This document shows, piece by piece, positions 45,780-55,918 of a stretch of 64,000 nucleotides of DNA. The position numbers and the translations under genes are program-made. The DNA is from Lantana camara (Eukaryota > Streptophyta > Magnoliopsida > Lamiales > Verbenaceae). How positions within the stretch are numbered: the stretch's first letter is position 1; each line of letters begins with the position of its first letter. The notes beneath the pieces are model-generated. The model did not search any database. It had not been told where the DNA came from and was given only the letters and a program-made list of their open reading frames with translations. The DNA lies in NCBI GenBank assembly GCA_037501455.1, contig CM074865.1, positions 3,607,001 through 3,671,000 of the forward strand, written 5' to 3'.

Positions 45780-46476
45780 GATTTTTTTTTTTTTGTGTTG
45801 TGCCTCAAGATAAACGTTTAATGTAAGTGTTTTTGCCTTTTTTTATTTTTATTTTTATTTTTTTTTCGGATTTCTTAATTCGATGGGTATTCAAGAATTT
45901 TGTAATTAGTTCTAGTTGTTAGTGCAGCTGTATAAGCATGTAGCTGAAAACAAGTTGTTAGGAGTTCGTTGGACACGTGTACTTAGGTTGCACGTGGAAA
46001 TAAGTCAGCTTTGGGGAAAAACAAAAACTTGTACAGATTTCATAATTTTCCAAGTGAACACAATTTTCTCTCCAAAATCCTTTCGTTTTTGGCTTATAAC
46101 AAAGAATGTCTGCAATGTATATGCACTTTGGTATTAATTTTCAGTCTAATATTATATTTTTAAGATAAAAATAACTCTTCTGTATTAATTACATTTTAAA
46201 TGAGCATCGATATTTTGGTATTGACAACATATTTGTTTTATTTAAAAGATTATCTTTCATTTATTTTTTTATTTAGTGCAATTATTCAATTTTTATTATT
46301 AAAATTTTCTATTTCAAGTAAGATTGAGAAGAAAAAAAAACCCACATTTATTTTATTATTATTGTTAAAACTATATATTTGAAATTAAATTGAGAGAAAA
46401 AAAAATAGTTTTGTTATTGATATCGGAGAAGATGATATCGTCGGTCACTACTAACTAAAAATAATAGAAAAAGAAA
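45780..46476. other. AT-rich host DNA left of the Mutator-type MITE
   Basis: No gene seen. If the LRR exons to the right belong to the same gene as the kinase, this is intron. Confidence 0.5.
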
Positions 46477-47082
46477 GGGCTAATTTCAATCACCCCCAAC
46501 CTTGGGGGGTTTTGCACTTTGCCCCCTCACCTTTCAATCGGTGCATTATCCCCCTTCACCTTTGCAAAATGTTCACTTAACCCCTTTCCGCCGGAATAGT
46601 TGAAAATTTTTTGGCGTGATTTCGTATTGCAAATCCATACAAATTAGATGTCAAATGTGCTGACATTATACATCAAATCGAAGATCTTGATATGAGGAAC
46701 ACAATGATTGCTTCAAAATCAAAATTCGACAACCAACAAAGGAGGAATCGCCGGTCAAAGATGGCGCATGATTGGCGAAGCTTTGCAGGTGAATTCTGAC
46801 GCTTCCGATGGCCAATAGAGCTGAACGTGGTGTGGGTTTTGTTCGTCATGGAGAGAGAAACACGATGGTAGTGGTCTTGACTCTTGGGTCGCCGTGACGG
46901 AGGAGAAATCGACTGTCAAAGTTAATTTTGAACGGAATATTCCCAAAATATTCCGCCGGAATAGTGTCAGAGGGACAAAGTGTTAAGTTTTGCAGAGGTG
47001 AAGGGGGAAAACTCACCGATTGAAAGGTGAGGGGGCAAAGTGCACAACCCCCAAAGGTTGAGGGGGTGATTGGAATTAGCCC
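46477..47082. mobile_element. Mutator-type MITE (606 bp)
   Basis: Inverted ends of about 95 bp, beginning GGGCTAATT on both sides and sharing runs such as TTTGCCCCCTCACCTTTCAA. Flanked by the 9-bp direct repeat AAAAAGAAA (46468-46476 and 47083-47091). Long inverted ends plus a 9-bp duplication fit Mutator-like elements. The A-rich target makes the duplication less decisive. There is no transposase; the interior (46680-46930) is not AT-rich and could be captured DNA. Confidence 0.75.
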
Positions 47083-47091
47083 AAAAAGAAA

Positions 47092-48420
47092 AAATAAAGT
47101 AAAAGTAAGAGGAAAAAAAGAAAAAAAATAAAGAAATAAATATTTATACTAATTGATAAAAGGGAAAAAAAATGAAATTGAAGATGAAAAAAAATTGCGA
47201 AAAAAAATTTTGGCCTAAAAAAAGAAAAAATTATTTTATATTAAAATAATAAGGTATTTAAATACTTTTATACCTAAATATGAATTGCACTTTTAATTTT
47301 GAAAAGTGAAATTCACATGTCATTGGTAAGAAAAACTTAATTAAAATTAAAATGATAAGGAATTTAATTAAAATAAAATTAATAATAGTAGGTATGTAAA
47401 TATTTTATAAATCACAAAGGGATAAATTAAATTTTACTCAAGAAAAACAATATCTTCAACATTAGCTTATGAATTTAATAATTTTAGCAAGTTTTATTTG
47501 GAAAAAGTGCATTTTAACTCCCGTAGTAATAGAAATTAGCAAAGGGTCCTTTATAGGAAAAGAAAAAAAAAAAAAAAAAAGAAGCAGAAAAGCACAATTT
47601 TGATATCACATGGTATTTTAGTTTTTTGGACGAAATTTTCACATGCACCATTTATACGTCACATTAATTTTCTTTTAAGCATTTTTTTCACAACTATAAT
47701 CATATATATGTGGTGGTTTTTTACTGTTAGGAGAGATAAAGAACAATTGATTTTTCCATCACATACGATTATAACTATTAAAAAACTGCTTAAATGACAA
47801 TTAGTTGGATCTACTAATGGTGCATGTGAGGGACATCCAAATATAACATTGTGATCAATATTGCACAATTTTCAAAAATTTTATTACTAAAATTGGATAA
47901 GTGAAAATAATGGTAAATGCACACACTTTACATCTTAAGATACCAGAATTGCATTTCCCTTAAAAAAAAATTGATACTTGCCACCTCCCAGTTCAAAAAA
48001 AGACATCTTCATTGCCACAAGGGAGTATATAATGAAACATGTAAGCAAAATTAGAAGAAGAGTTAAAAAAAAATAAAAAATAAAAAATCATCCGAATTAT
48101 AATTGTTTTTTCAAATCGCAACTTGCAAACTGTTATCTAACGTCTGCATTGTAACATACCTACATTTAAACTCAATTTTAATAGTTTTGGCTAAAAAACA
48201 ACACATTTGTACATACTAACAACCATATCAAACAATATTACAGGGTCGACGTGGGTGATGTTCGCATTGTTCAAGCAAATTGCACGAGTCAACTTATGCA
48301 GTTTAACGTCATTTCCATAAATATAGCTCGTCTCCCGTTTTATTGATTAAAGAAGATGAAATGTTTCATTTTCTTCTTAGATAATGACTCCATTAATTAA
48401 AAACAGAGGAAATAAATATT
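47092..48420. other. AT-rich host DNA, no gene seen
   Basis: It includes a long A run near 47562-47580. The part from 47960 resembles 24900-25270. Confidence 0.5.
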
Positions 48421-48558
48421 TTTGAAATTACTGTTGGCACTATGAGATTAAGCAGTAGGCCAGCAACCTTTGTAATTTTCACTATCCAATAGGTCTGAAG
48501 GAAGCTTCTACGTCCACTTTCAAATTTCTGCTCAAGTTATAAGAATTAGTATACATAC

Positions 48559-48822
48559 CATGGAAGTTGTTGTCCCCTAAATACAAGATTCGGAGCTTTG
48601 TCAACGAGCCAATGGAAGTTGGGATGCTCCCATTGAAATGATTAATCGACAACGACAACACCTCCAACTTGCTGCATTTGTAAATATTGAATGGAATTTG
48701 GCCACTAAGTTGATTACCAGAGAGATGAAGCTCACGAAGCTGTGCAATATGGTTGCACATATTATCTGGCAGCACACCTAACGGAGAACTATTCGTGAGA
48801 TCAATGCATTTTATGTAAGAAC
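48559..48822 (-). pseudogene. LRR exon, type 1, copy B (264 nt)
   Basis: Bounded by TTACAG at the right and GTATGT at the left on the minus strand, phase 1 on both sides. It encodes about 3.5 LRRs (ELHLSGNQLSGQIPF, then INHFNGSIPTSIGSL, then YLGDNNFH). Nearly identical to copies C and D and exactly the same length. The exon itself is open; I call it pseudogene because the surrounding gene is broken. Confidence 0.8.
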
Positions 48823-49049
48823 CTGTAATAAAACTATCCTTCCTATTTCTATTGTTGATGGGAGATGACCTGAGAACTGATTGTTTGAAAGGTCCAGGAT
48901 TTCCATTGTCGATATGTTGAAGATGGAGAGAGGTAATTCACCTGCCAAATCCATTGTGTAAGCCATGATTGATATAAGAAAACTTGGAGAAGCATGGTAA
49001 ATTTTGTCACTTCAAAGATAATTTAATCACTTGGAGGCTGTCAATATAC

Positions 49050-49262
49050 CTATGAAATTGTTGTAGTTTAATTCTTCCAGGTTGGGAAGATTATGACACA
49101 TGGAATCTGGAATACTTCCCGATAGACTATTATTGTAGAAACTTAAAGTTCGCAGAGAAGACATGTTGAAAATAAAAACTGGAATTTTCCCGGTTAGAGA
49201 GGTTCCTTTTACACTAAGAAGTTGTAAATGTGAAAGATTGCCAAGTTCCGGTGGAATTCCCC
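49050..49262 (-). pseudogene. LRR exon, type 2, copy B (213 nt)
   Basis: Minus-strand exon after TTCAG (49263-49267), ending before GTATAT at 49049. It encodes three LRRs (GGIPPELGNLSHLQ, LTGKIPVFIFNMS, LSGSIPDSMCHNLPNLEEL) and has phase 1 at both ends. Between it and type 1 copy B lies a decayed LRR stretch (48830-48960). Confidence 0.75.
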
Positions 49263-49299
49263 CTGAATAGATAGTGCAAACATGAAAGATTTTATTTTT

Positions 49300-50260
49300 G
49301 TGCATCATCATAATTAAGGGGTGTCTATACAAATTTCATCTCTATCGTATGCCAATACACTTGGCGTTTGTGGGTGGATGAATAAAGAAAATGAAACATG
49401 ACTTAATTGAGATAGAAAAATCCGACGCTGTTCATAGAATCTTTCAAGAAATTTAAACTTGTTAGTTTTTAAACAAACATTTTGCAGGAGAGCTCTAGTG
49501 TCGTATCTAAAATATTCAAAATCCTGATGTTATCATATGTTTGGCAAAATTACAAAAATCATCCAGTAACTTTTACCTTTTCGAATTTTAGTCCTAAACT
49601 TTCAATTTTGTCCTCCGATTCAAATTTTTTTATAATTTTCATCCGAACTTGAATTAAGCAAAATTCTCAAATTGGTCCACATATCGTTTATTCGGGCCAA
49701 TTTTTGCTAATTTGTAATCTGACATATCAAAAAATTAGGGTTTTTCAAATTTATGGCTGAAATTGCTTATATGGCATCAATATTATACACCCATGCATCA
49801 ATTAACAAAAATATATATTTATTTATATATATACATGACAAATTTTAAAAAAAAATTAAGAAGAAACCCTAACGTGTTAACATATATATATAGACGAATA
49901 AAAATAAAATCTAAAATAAATTCAAAATTCAGAAAATAAAAATGGAACGAAAATTGAAACCGTAACGTGTTAACATATACGTATTTTTTTTTGTTAAAAT
50001 GGAACAAAAATTGAGTAAAATTAAAAAAAACAAAAACAAAAACAAAAAGGGCATCTTAATTTAAACATTTTAGATATTCGTGTTGAATTTAAACATTTTC
50101 TCTCAAGAGAGGAAATAAATATTTTGGAAATTTCAAATTAATTGTTGGCACCATAAGATTAAGTAGCAGCGCTGGTAAGTTTCACTATCCAGTAGGCCAC
50201 AAGTGCTCAACTAAGCTTCTTCGTCGACTTCCAAATTTCTGCTCAAGTTATAATTAAGTA
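49300..50260. other. Host noncoding DNA between LRR exon copies
   Basis: AT-rich; no gene. A stretch at 50090-50260 matches the DNA beside copies B and D. Confidence 0.5.
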
Positions 50261-50268
50261 GTGATGAC

Positions 50269-50532
50269 CATGGAAGTTGTTGTCCCCTAGATACAACCTT
50301 TGAAGCTTTCTCAACGAGCCAATGGAAGCTGGGATGCTCCCATTGAAATGATTAATTGACAACGACAGCACCTCCAACTTGCTGCACTTGTAAATATTGA
50401 ATGGAATTTGGCCACTAAGTTGATTACCAGAGAGATAAAGCTCGCGAAGCAGTGCAATATTGTTGCACATATCATCTGGCAGCACACCTAACAGAGAACT
50501 ATTCGTGAGATCAATGCATTTTATGTAAGAGC
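50269..50532 (-). pseudogene. LRR exon, type 1, copy C (264 nt)
   Basis: Same length and content as copies B and D. The left border reads GTCATC where B and D have the stronger splice donor GTATGT, so splicing here is probably impaired. Confidence 0.8.
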
Positions 50533-50764
50533 CTGTAATAAAACTATACTTCCTAGTCCAATATTTCTATTGTTGAAGGGAGAGATGACCTGAGAAATGA
50601 TTGTTTGAAAGATCCAAGATTTCCATTGTTGATATGTTGAAGATGGAGAGTGGTAATTCACCTGCCAAATCCGTTGTGTATGCAATGATACAAGAAAACA
50701 TGGAGTGGCATGGTAAAATTTGTCATTCAAAGATAATTTAATCGCCTGGAGGCTGTGGACATAC

Positions 50765-50908
50765 CTGTGAAACTATTGTTGTAGAAATATATAGCTTGAA
50801 GAGAAGACATGTTGAAGATAAAAGTTGGAATTTTCCCTGTTAGAGAGGTGCCTAGTACACTGAGAATCTGTAGACGTGAAAGATTGCCAAGTTCCAATGG
50901 AATTCCGC
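50765..50908 (-). pseudogene. LRR exon, type 2, copy C (144 nt)
   Basis: Minus-strand exon after TTTAG, ending before GTATGT at 50764. Exactly two 24-residue LRRs (GGIPLELGNLSRLQIL, LTGKIPTFIFNMS). Phase 1 at both ends. One repeat shorter than copy B. Confidence 0.78.
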
Positions 50909-50939
50909 CTAAATATACAGTTGAAGACATGAAAATTTT

Positions 50940-52640
50940 TCATTTTGTGTTGCGCCTCAAGATAAAAGTATTACTCGTCAAAGTTAAAGTACCGATTTTT
51001 AAAAATGAAGTATAAAAAGGAAAACGAAATAAGTAAGAGTATTGTAATCAATTTAGATAAGTGGAGAGTGAAATCAAATTATAAAGTTGAATTAGGGAGT
51101 TAGTATAAATGAGGAGTTACATGAAATTTTTTTCAAAGGATGGAGAGTTATGAATTATTGCCCCCAGAGTAACATTTTTGGTCTCTTGGACTTTAAATTT
51201 TTTTTTTTTTTTTTTAATCACTCCCTCAACGTGTTATTGTATATTTATCTTTTAACTTCTTTTTTTTTTTTTCTCACCATATTTTATTTTTTTATTATAT
51301 ATTTTATACTTTTTTCATGTATTCTGATTTTTATTTTGTATTACCTTTTATACGTTTAATTATATTAATAATAACTATATAATAAATATTAACATAAAAA
51401 TTTTAATTTAATACACATTTAAATAATAATAATTTGATTTGTACCCTCATAGTCTAGGCCGTGCGTGGATTACTAGTATATGTATCAACTAATAAAATAA
51501 AATAAAATCTAAATCTAAATATAAAATAAATTAAAATTCAAAAAATAAAGTAAAATCACAATCCCCACCGTCGGTTCCCCCACCATAGCAACCGTTCAGC
51601 TCCCGCACACACAATCCCAATTGCCGCCGGCCGCGGCGGTTGAAACCAATCTCCAGCCATTTTCTTCTCTCCCACCCCACCCCCAATCCCAAAAGCAAAA
51701 CAATTCAGAAGGAGTCTGTGAAGGTGGGGAGAAAAGAAATCAAAAAACCAAAAAAAATACAAAAGGAGAAAATAAGAAGAAAAAGTAGGGGATGGTGGGG
51801 AGTCTATGATTTGGTGGTGGCGCCGGATCTGCGGATTTTGCATATATTTGTTGATCTGCGAATCAGCGGTGGCAGCGGATCCGGGGAAAAAAAAGGAACC
51901 CAAGTTGGCCCTCAAACGCCATGGAGGCAGGGGGTTGGGGTGGCGGCGGCGGGTTTCTACGGTGGTGGTGCCGGCTATTTTGTGTGGTTGGTGGCGGCGG
52001 TGATTTGTGCGGCGGCGGCAATCTCGTTGTGCGCGAGTTGTTTCTTGTTCTGATCTTGTTCGGCGTTTTTTCCTTTTAATTTTTGTCATCTTTTTATGTA
52101 TTTTATTGAATATACATATCATTTTTTTAATTTGATATATATAAGTATTTTTCTTTTTATTTTTTTTAATTGATATGTCAACCATCTACGTGTACGCCAT
52201 GTAAGTTTTATAAATAAGTCAGCAAAAAAAAATTTCAAATTCGCCCGAATTGAAGCCACAAGGAAAAAATTAGGACTTTAGTTAATTTTGAGCTAAATCG
52301 AACAATAATTATAAAAAAAAATATAAAAAAGAATAAAGTTTGGAAATCTATATGATTTTTACAATTTTACCTATATAAATGCAGCATGGAAAACCATTTG
52401 TGCCTATTCGAGAGTGACATAAACAAATTTGGCATCTTAATTTAAACATTTTCGACATTCGTATTGAATTTAAACATTTTCTCTCTAGAAAGGAAAGAAA
52501 TATTTTGGAAATTAGTTGTTGGCACCATAAGATTAAGCAGCAACACTTGCAAGTTTCACTATCCAATAGGCCTCAAGTGCTCAACTAAGCTTCTTCGTAA
52601 ACTTCCAAAAATTTCTGCTCAAGTTATAATTAAGTAGTGA
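50940..52640. other. Host noncoding DNA with a GC-rich low-complexity patch
   Basis: AT-rich except 51560-52060, which is rich in CCGCC/GGTGG. Frames there on both strands look like composition effects. No gene is supported. Confidence 0.5.
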
Positions 52641-52649
52641 TAAACATAC

Positions 52650-52913
52650 CATGGAAGTTGTTGTCCCCTAGATACAACCTTTGAAGCTTTCTCAACGAGC
52701 CAATGGAAGCTGGGATGCTCCCATTGAAATGATTAATCGACAACGACAGCACCTCCAACTTGCTGCATTTGTAAATATTAAATGGAATTTGGCCACTAAG
52801 TTGATTACCAGAGAGATGAAGATCACGAAGCTGTGCAATATGGTTGCACATATCATCTGGCAGCACACCTAACGGAGAACTATTCGTGAGATCAATGCAT
52901 TTCATGTAAGAAC
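52650..52913 (-). pseudogene. LRR exon, type 1, copy D (264 nt)
   Basis: After TTACAG, ending before GTATGT. Encodes DLTNSSPLGVLPDDMC and the same LRRs as copies B and C. It follows, on the minus strand, the N-terminal exons of the kinase gene. Confidence 0.8.
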
Positions 52914-52972
52914 CTGTAATAAAACTATACTTCCTATTTCTATTGTTGATGGGAGATGACCTGAGAAGTGAT

Positions 52973-53735
52973 TGTATGAAAGATCCAACATTTCCATTGT
53001 TGATATGTTGAAGGTGGAAACAGGAATGGGACCAGATAAGCCATTGTTGCGGAGATTTAGCCTCGCAAGAGTAAGGTTGCCCAGCTCATTTGGTAATTCA
53101 CCTGCCACGATCGATGCAAGAAAACTTGTTGAGGCATGAAATTTTTTGTCATTTCGAACATAGTCTAATTGCTTGGACGAGGCTGTCAACATACCTGTGA
53201 TATTGTTGTTCTTTAGAACAATCTGATTGATCCTAGACAGGTTGAAGATCTCATGAGGAATAGATCCTGTAATAAGATTATATTTCAAGTCAAATATTTC
53301 TAGTGAAGAAAGATTGCCAATTTCTCGTGGGATTTCTCCGCCAAGAGAGTTGTTGGCCAATCTGAGTATCCTCAACCGTCACAGATTAGAGAGTTCACGG
53401 GGTATGAATCCCCTAAAGTTGTTGCGGCTGAGATCTAATGAATCGAGGAATGTTAAGTTGTCGAGATTCGGAGTGAGATGAGTGGCCTGAAAGGCAAAGC
53501 CGGAGAAATTAAGGCCCACGACTCGTCGTGGGGTGGTGGTGGTGGCGCCGGTGGTGCAGGATACACCAATCCAGGTGCAGATGGATGCATTGGTTGACCA
53601 GTCTGAGGTTATTGTGGATTTGAAAGCAAGAATTGCTTCTTCATCTTGTTGTGAAACAATTTCAGCTAAGGAACTTGTTCTGATACTGACCAACAACATT
53701 CTTAAGACATCAATCATGACGGAAAGTTTCTCCAT
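52973..53735 (-). pseudogene. LRR receptor kinase N-terminus: signal peptide, LRRNT, first LRRs, with an in-frame TGA
   Basis: Starts at ATG 53735. A hydrophobic start is followed by the LRRNT domain (DEEAILAFKSTIT, then WTNASICTWIGVSC-like motif near 53590) and several LRRs (DSLDLSRNNFRGFIP; LRLANNSLGGEIP; EIFDLKYNLITGSIP). A TGA at 53381-53379 interrupts it in frame and is one C-to-T change from CGA. The first exon ends at 53195 before GTATGT (phase 1). The next begins at 53101 after GGCAG (GELPNELGNL) and runs to about 52973. The kinase half at 43526-45766 is on the same strand 8 kb away, with duplicated exons between. Confidence 0.8.
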
Positions 53736-53739
53736 TGTT

Positions 53740-54146
53740 GTGTGGGTCTCTATTTCTTACAAACTTTAGGCCATATAAAGAGAAGATATTCAGGGAAAAT
53801 TGCACGTTTCCTCCTCACAAATCAAATATTTAGATTTTCGGTACCTATTTTTCAAAATTGCAAATGTCATCCCGCACCTATTATATTTTTAGTAATTTCA
53901 AATGAAATTTGGCCGAAAAGTTTTCTGGAAAAAATGCGTGTTCCTCGTGTGTCCCTTTTTCCCCGAATAACTTAAAAACATGGAGCACACATGATTTCCA
54001 TATATTTTCTCAAAATTTTGTCAAAATCCACATAATTTTTAAATTATTGATTGTGCTCCATGGTTCAGTAACTCATTCAATTAAGGTTGAATCACATGAT
54101 GAGCATTTGCTCCGTTGGCCCAACTATTATCTCAAACAATTCACAC
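53740..54146. other. Host upstream region of the LRR kinase gene
   Basis: Upstream of the kinase ATG. No TATA box was singled out and no ORF of note was seen. Confidence 0.45.
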
Positions 54147-55415
54147 TGATCCGGCTCGAAAATGGTTTAGCTGAGTTGGAGGTCTAAGTGGCAATCTCGG
54201 GTCGATCAGTCAAGAATTTGTAGATGTGGGCTCTTTAATCGATCTGAAAACACTCGAAACACACGTGAGCTCAAAGGCCAAATTGGGGACTTGGGGTTGG
54301 ACCCAAGTTTGGCACTCCGACGCTCAAGTCAGTGGAAGGTTTTTAGAGAGAGAATTAAGTGCTGAGAAGCGAAATAAATGCTCTTAAATTGCTTACCAAA
54401 CACTGTTCAAGACTTGGGTATTTATAGTCAGGAACATTTAACACAGTAGTGCGTGTACCGCGGCTATGCATTAAATGCTCTGCAGTCGATCGGGTCGTTT
54501 GTCGGACGCCTGAGCGGGCGCTTTGGGGTCGAGTGTACTTTGTTTCCCTTTTGGGCGTAGACATGTACAAGGTGCATTAAATGCACTGTAGCGCGTCTAG
54601 CCTTGGCGAACCGGGGAGTTACACGTGTCCGACAAAGATGCTTTATGGCATCTTGTCGCCAGGTGACGTAGGATCTCGATCCGAGAGGACGAGGTCAGGC
54701 GGGTCGTGACGAAGCATGTCCGTAGTGAGGAAACCGCTAGTGGGGTCGAGTTCGACCCCAAGACTCGTGCGGGATGAGGACGTTTCACGCGTGGTCCCCG
54801 TGGGGGGGGGACAAGGACGGACCGTTCGTTGCGGGTTATTGGATCGGGATCGATCCCTTACGGTGTAGGGATCGGATCGATCCCAGAGGTGCATGGGATC
54901 GGATCGATCCCCTGAGCCTAGGGATCGGATCGATCCCTGAGCACGGGATCGGATCGATCCCTTGACCCTCGGGATCGGATCGATCCTAGAGTTGTACGGG
55001 ATCAGATCGATCCGCTTTTGGGAGAGGGATCGGATCGATCCCTTGAGGCTCATGGGATCGGATCGATCCCTGATGCGTACGGGATCGGATCGATCCATTG
55101 AGGCTCATGGGATCGGATCGATCCATTGAGGCTCGTGGGATCGGATCGGTTTTTGAGGCGTATGGGATCGGATCGATCCCTTCAGGCTTATGCGATCGGA
55201 TCGATCCTTGAAGCCTAGGGATCGGATCGGATCGCTCCTTGGGGGATCGATCCCATTTGGGGGTAGGGATCGAACTTGATCCGTTAGGGCTTAGCGGATC
55301 AGGTTCGATCCGTTGATCCATTGGCGAGGGGACCTTGGTCCGCTTGAGGTGGCGAGATGTCCAAGTGGCTTCCTCTAAGGCGTGCCACGTGGCTCGGCCA
55401 TTTTATGCCATATCA
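54147..55415 (-). repeat. Tat-C 3' LTR
   Basis: The right end CATATCA is followed by the PPT and is firm; the left end is inferred from the TGAT...ATCA pattern. It includes a 480-bp minisatellite (54841-55320). A block at about 54265-54335 matches the Tat-A LTR. Confidence 0.65.
54841..55320. repeat. GATC-rich minisatellite in the Tat-C LTR
   Basis: About 18 degenerate units, average 27 bp, built on GGATCGGATCGATCC. The core GGATCGATCC is its own reverse complement. Most units keep GGGATCGGATCGATCC, while the ten or so bases between cores vary. The right end decays into GGATCAGGTTCGATCC-like forms. Confidence 0.9.
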
Positions 55416-55459
55416 GAGGCCCCCCAAATTACCGGCGTGAATTTTCGCGTGGGTAATTT
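55416..55459 (-). promoter_or_regulatory. Tat-C polypurine tract and adjoining stem-loop
   Basis: On the minus strand AATTTGGGGGGCCTC (55430-55416) abuts the LTR. AAATTACC (55426-55433) pairs with GGTAATTT (55452-55459) over an 18-base loop that contains a further short GCG/CGC pairing. Confidence 0.7.
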
Positions 55460-55724
55460 TCATCGCTTCGGTGATAGCCTTCACGCCCCGATACGTCAAG
55501 TTCGGTCTTTGAGGTAATAATGACAGCATCGTTTCGCGCCTCGAGGGAGAGTCGCGCGGTCTTCCGTGTGTGATAATAGCATCGTTTCACGCTTCGAGGA
55601 AGACCAACGTGGTCCTCTAAGCGTAAAAGTGGCTCCGTTTCGCGCATCGAGGGTAGAGGTGGCTCGGTCTTCTAGGCGCATTAATGGCCAAGGTGCGTAC
55701 TTCGAGGAGCCACTCTTCTTCCCC

Positions 55725-55734
55725 TATAAATAAG
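55725..55734 (+). promoter_or_regulatory. TATA box of the Tat-C antisense gene
   Basis: TATAAATAAG about 195 bases before the ATG at 55919, in the same relative place as in Tat-B. Confidence 0.65.
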
Positions 55735-55918
55735 TGGGTACCCCTTTTCTCATTTCACACCTTCTTGCCCAACAAATTAGATCCGTCCCCCTCCCTTATC
55801 CACTCCGACTAGAGCAACAAACGTTCGTTCCTAAGGCGAAGAGAGAGAGGTAATTTCGTCGATTCTTCGATCCCTTTTATTTCTTCTAAGTGAGAGAAAA
55901 ATATCGAGAGGGCCGTAT

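Noticed and set aside
47562..47580. A-run as the tail of a LINE, SINE or processed gene
   Set aside because: No body sequence or target duplication was recognised upstream. Similar runs are common in this AT-rich DNA.
51556..52185. ORFs of 137-209 codons on both strands
   Set aside because: Low-complexity CCGCC/GGTGG DNA. No domain or splice support.
54841..55320. Possible CRISPR-like array
   Set aside because: Units are degenerate, about 27 bp with no constant-length unique spacers, and lie in an LTR of a plant retrotransposon.
54643..55321. Minus-strand ORFs with repeating DRSDP/GSIRS
   Set aside because: They are translations of the GATC minisatellite, not proteins.
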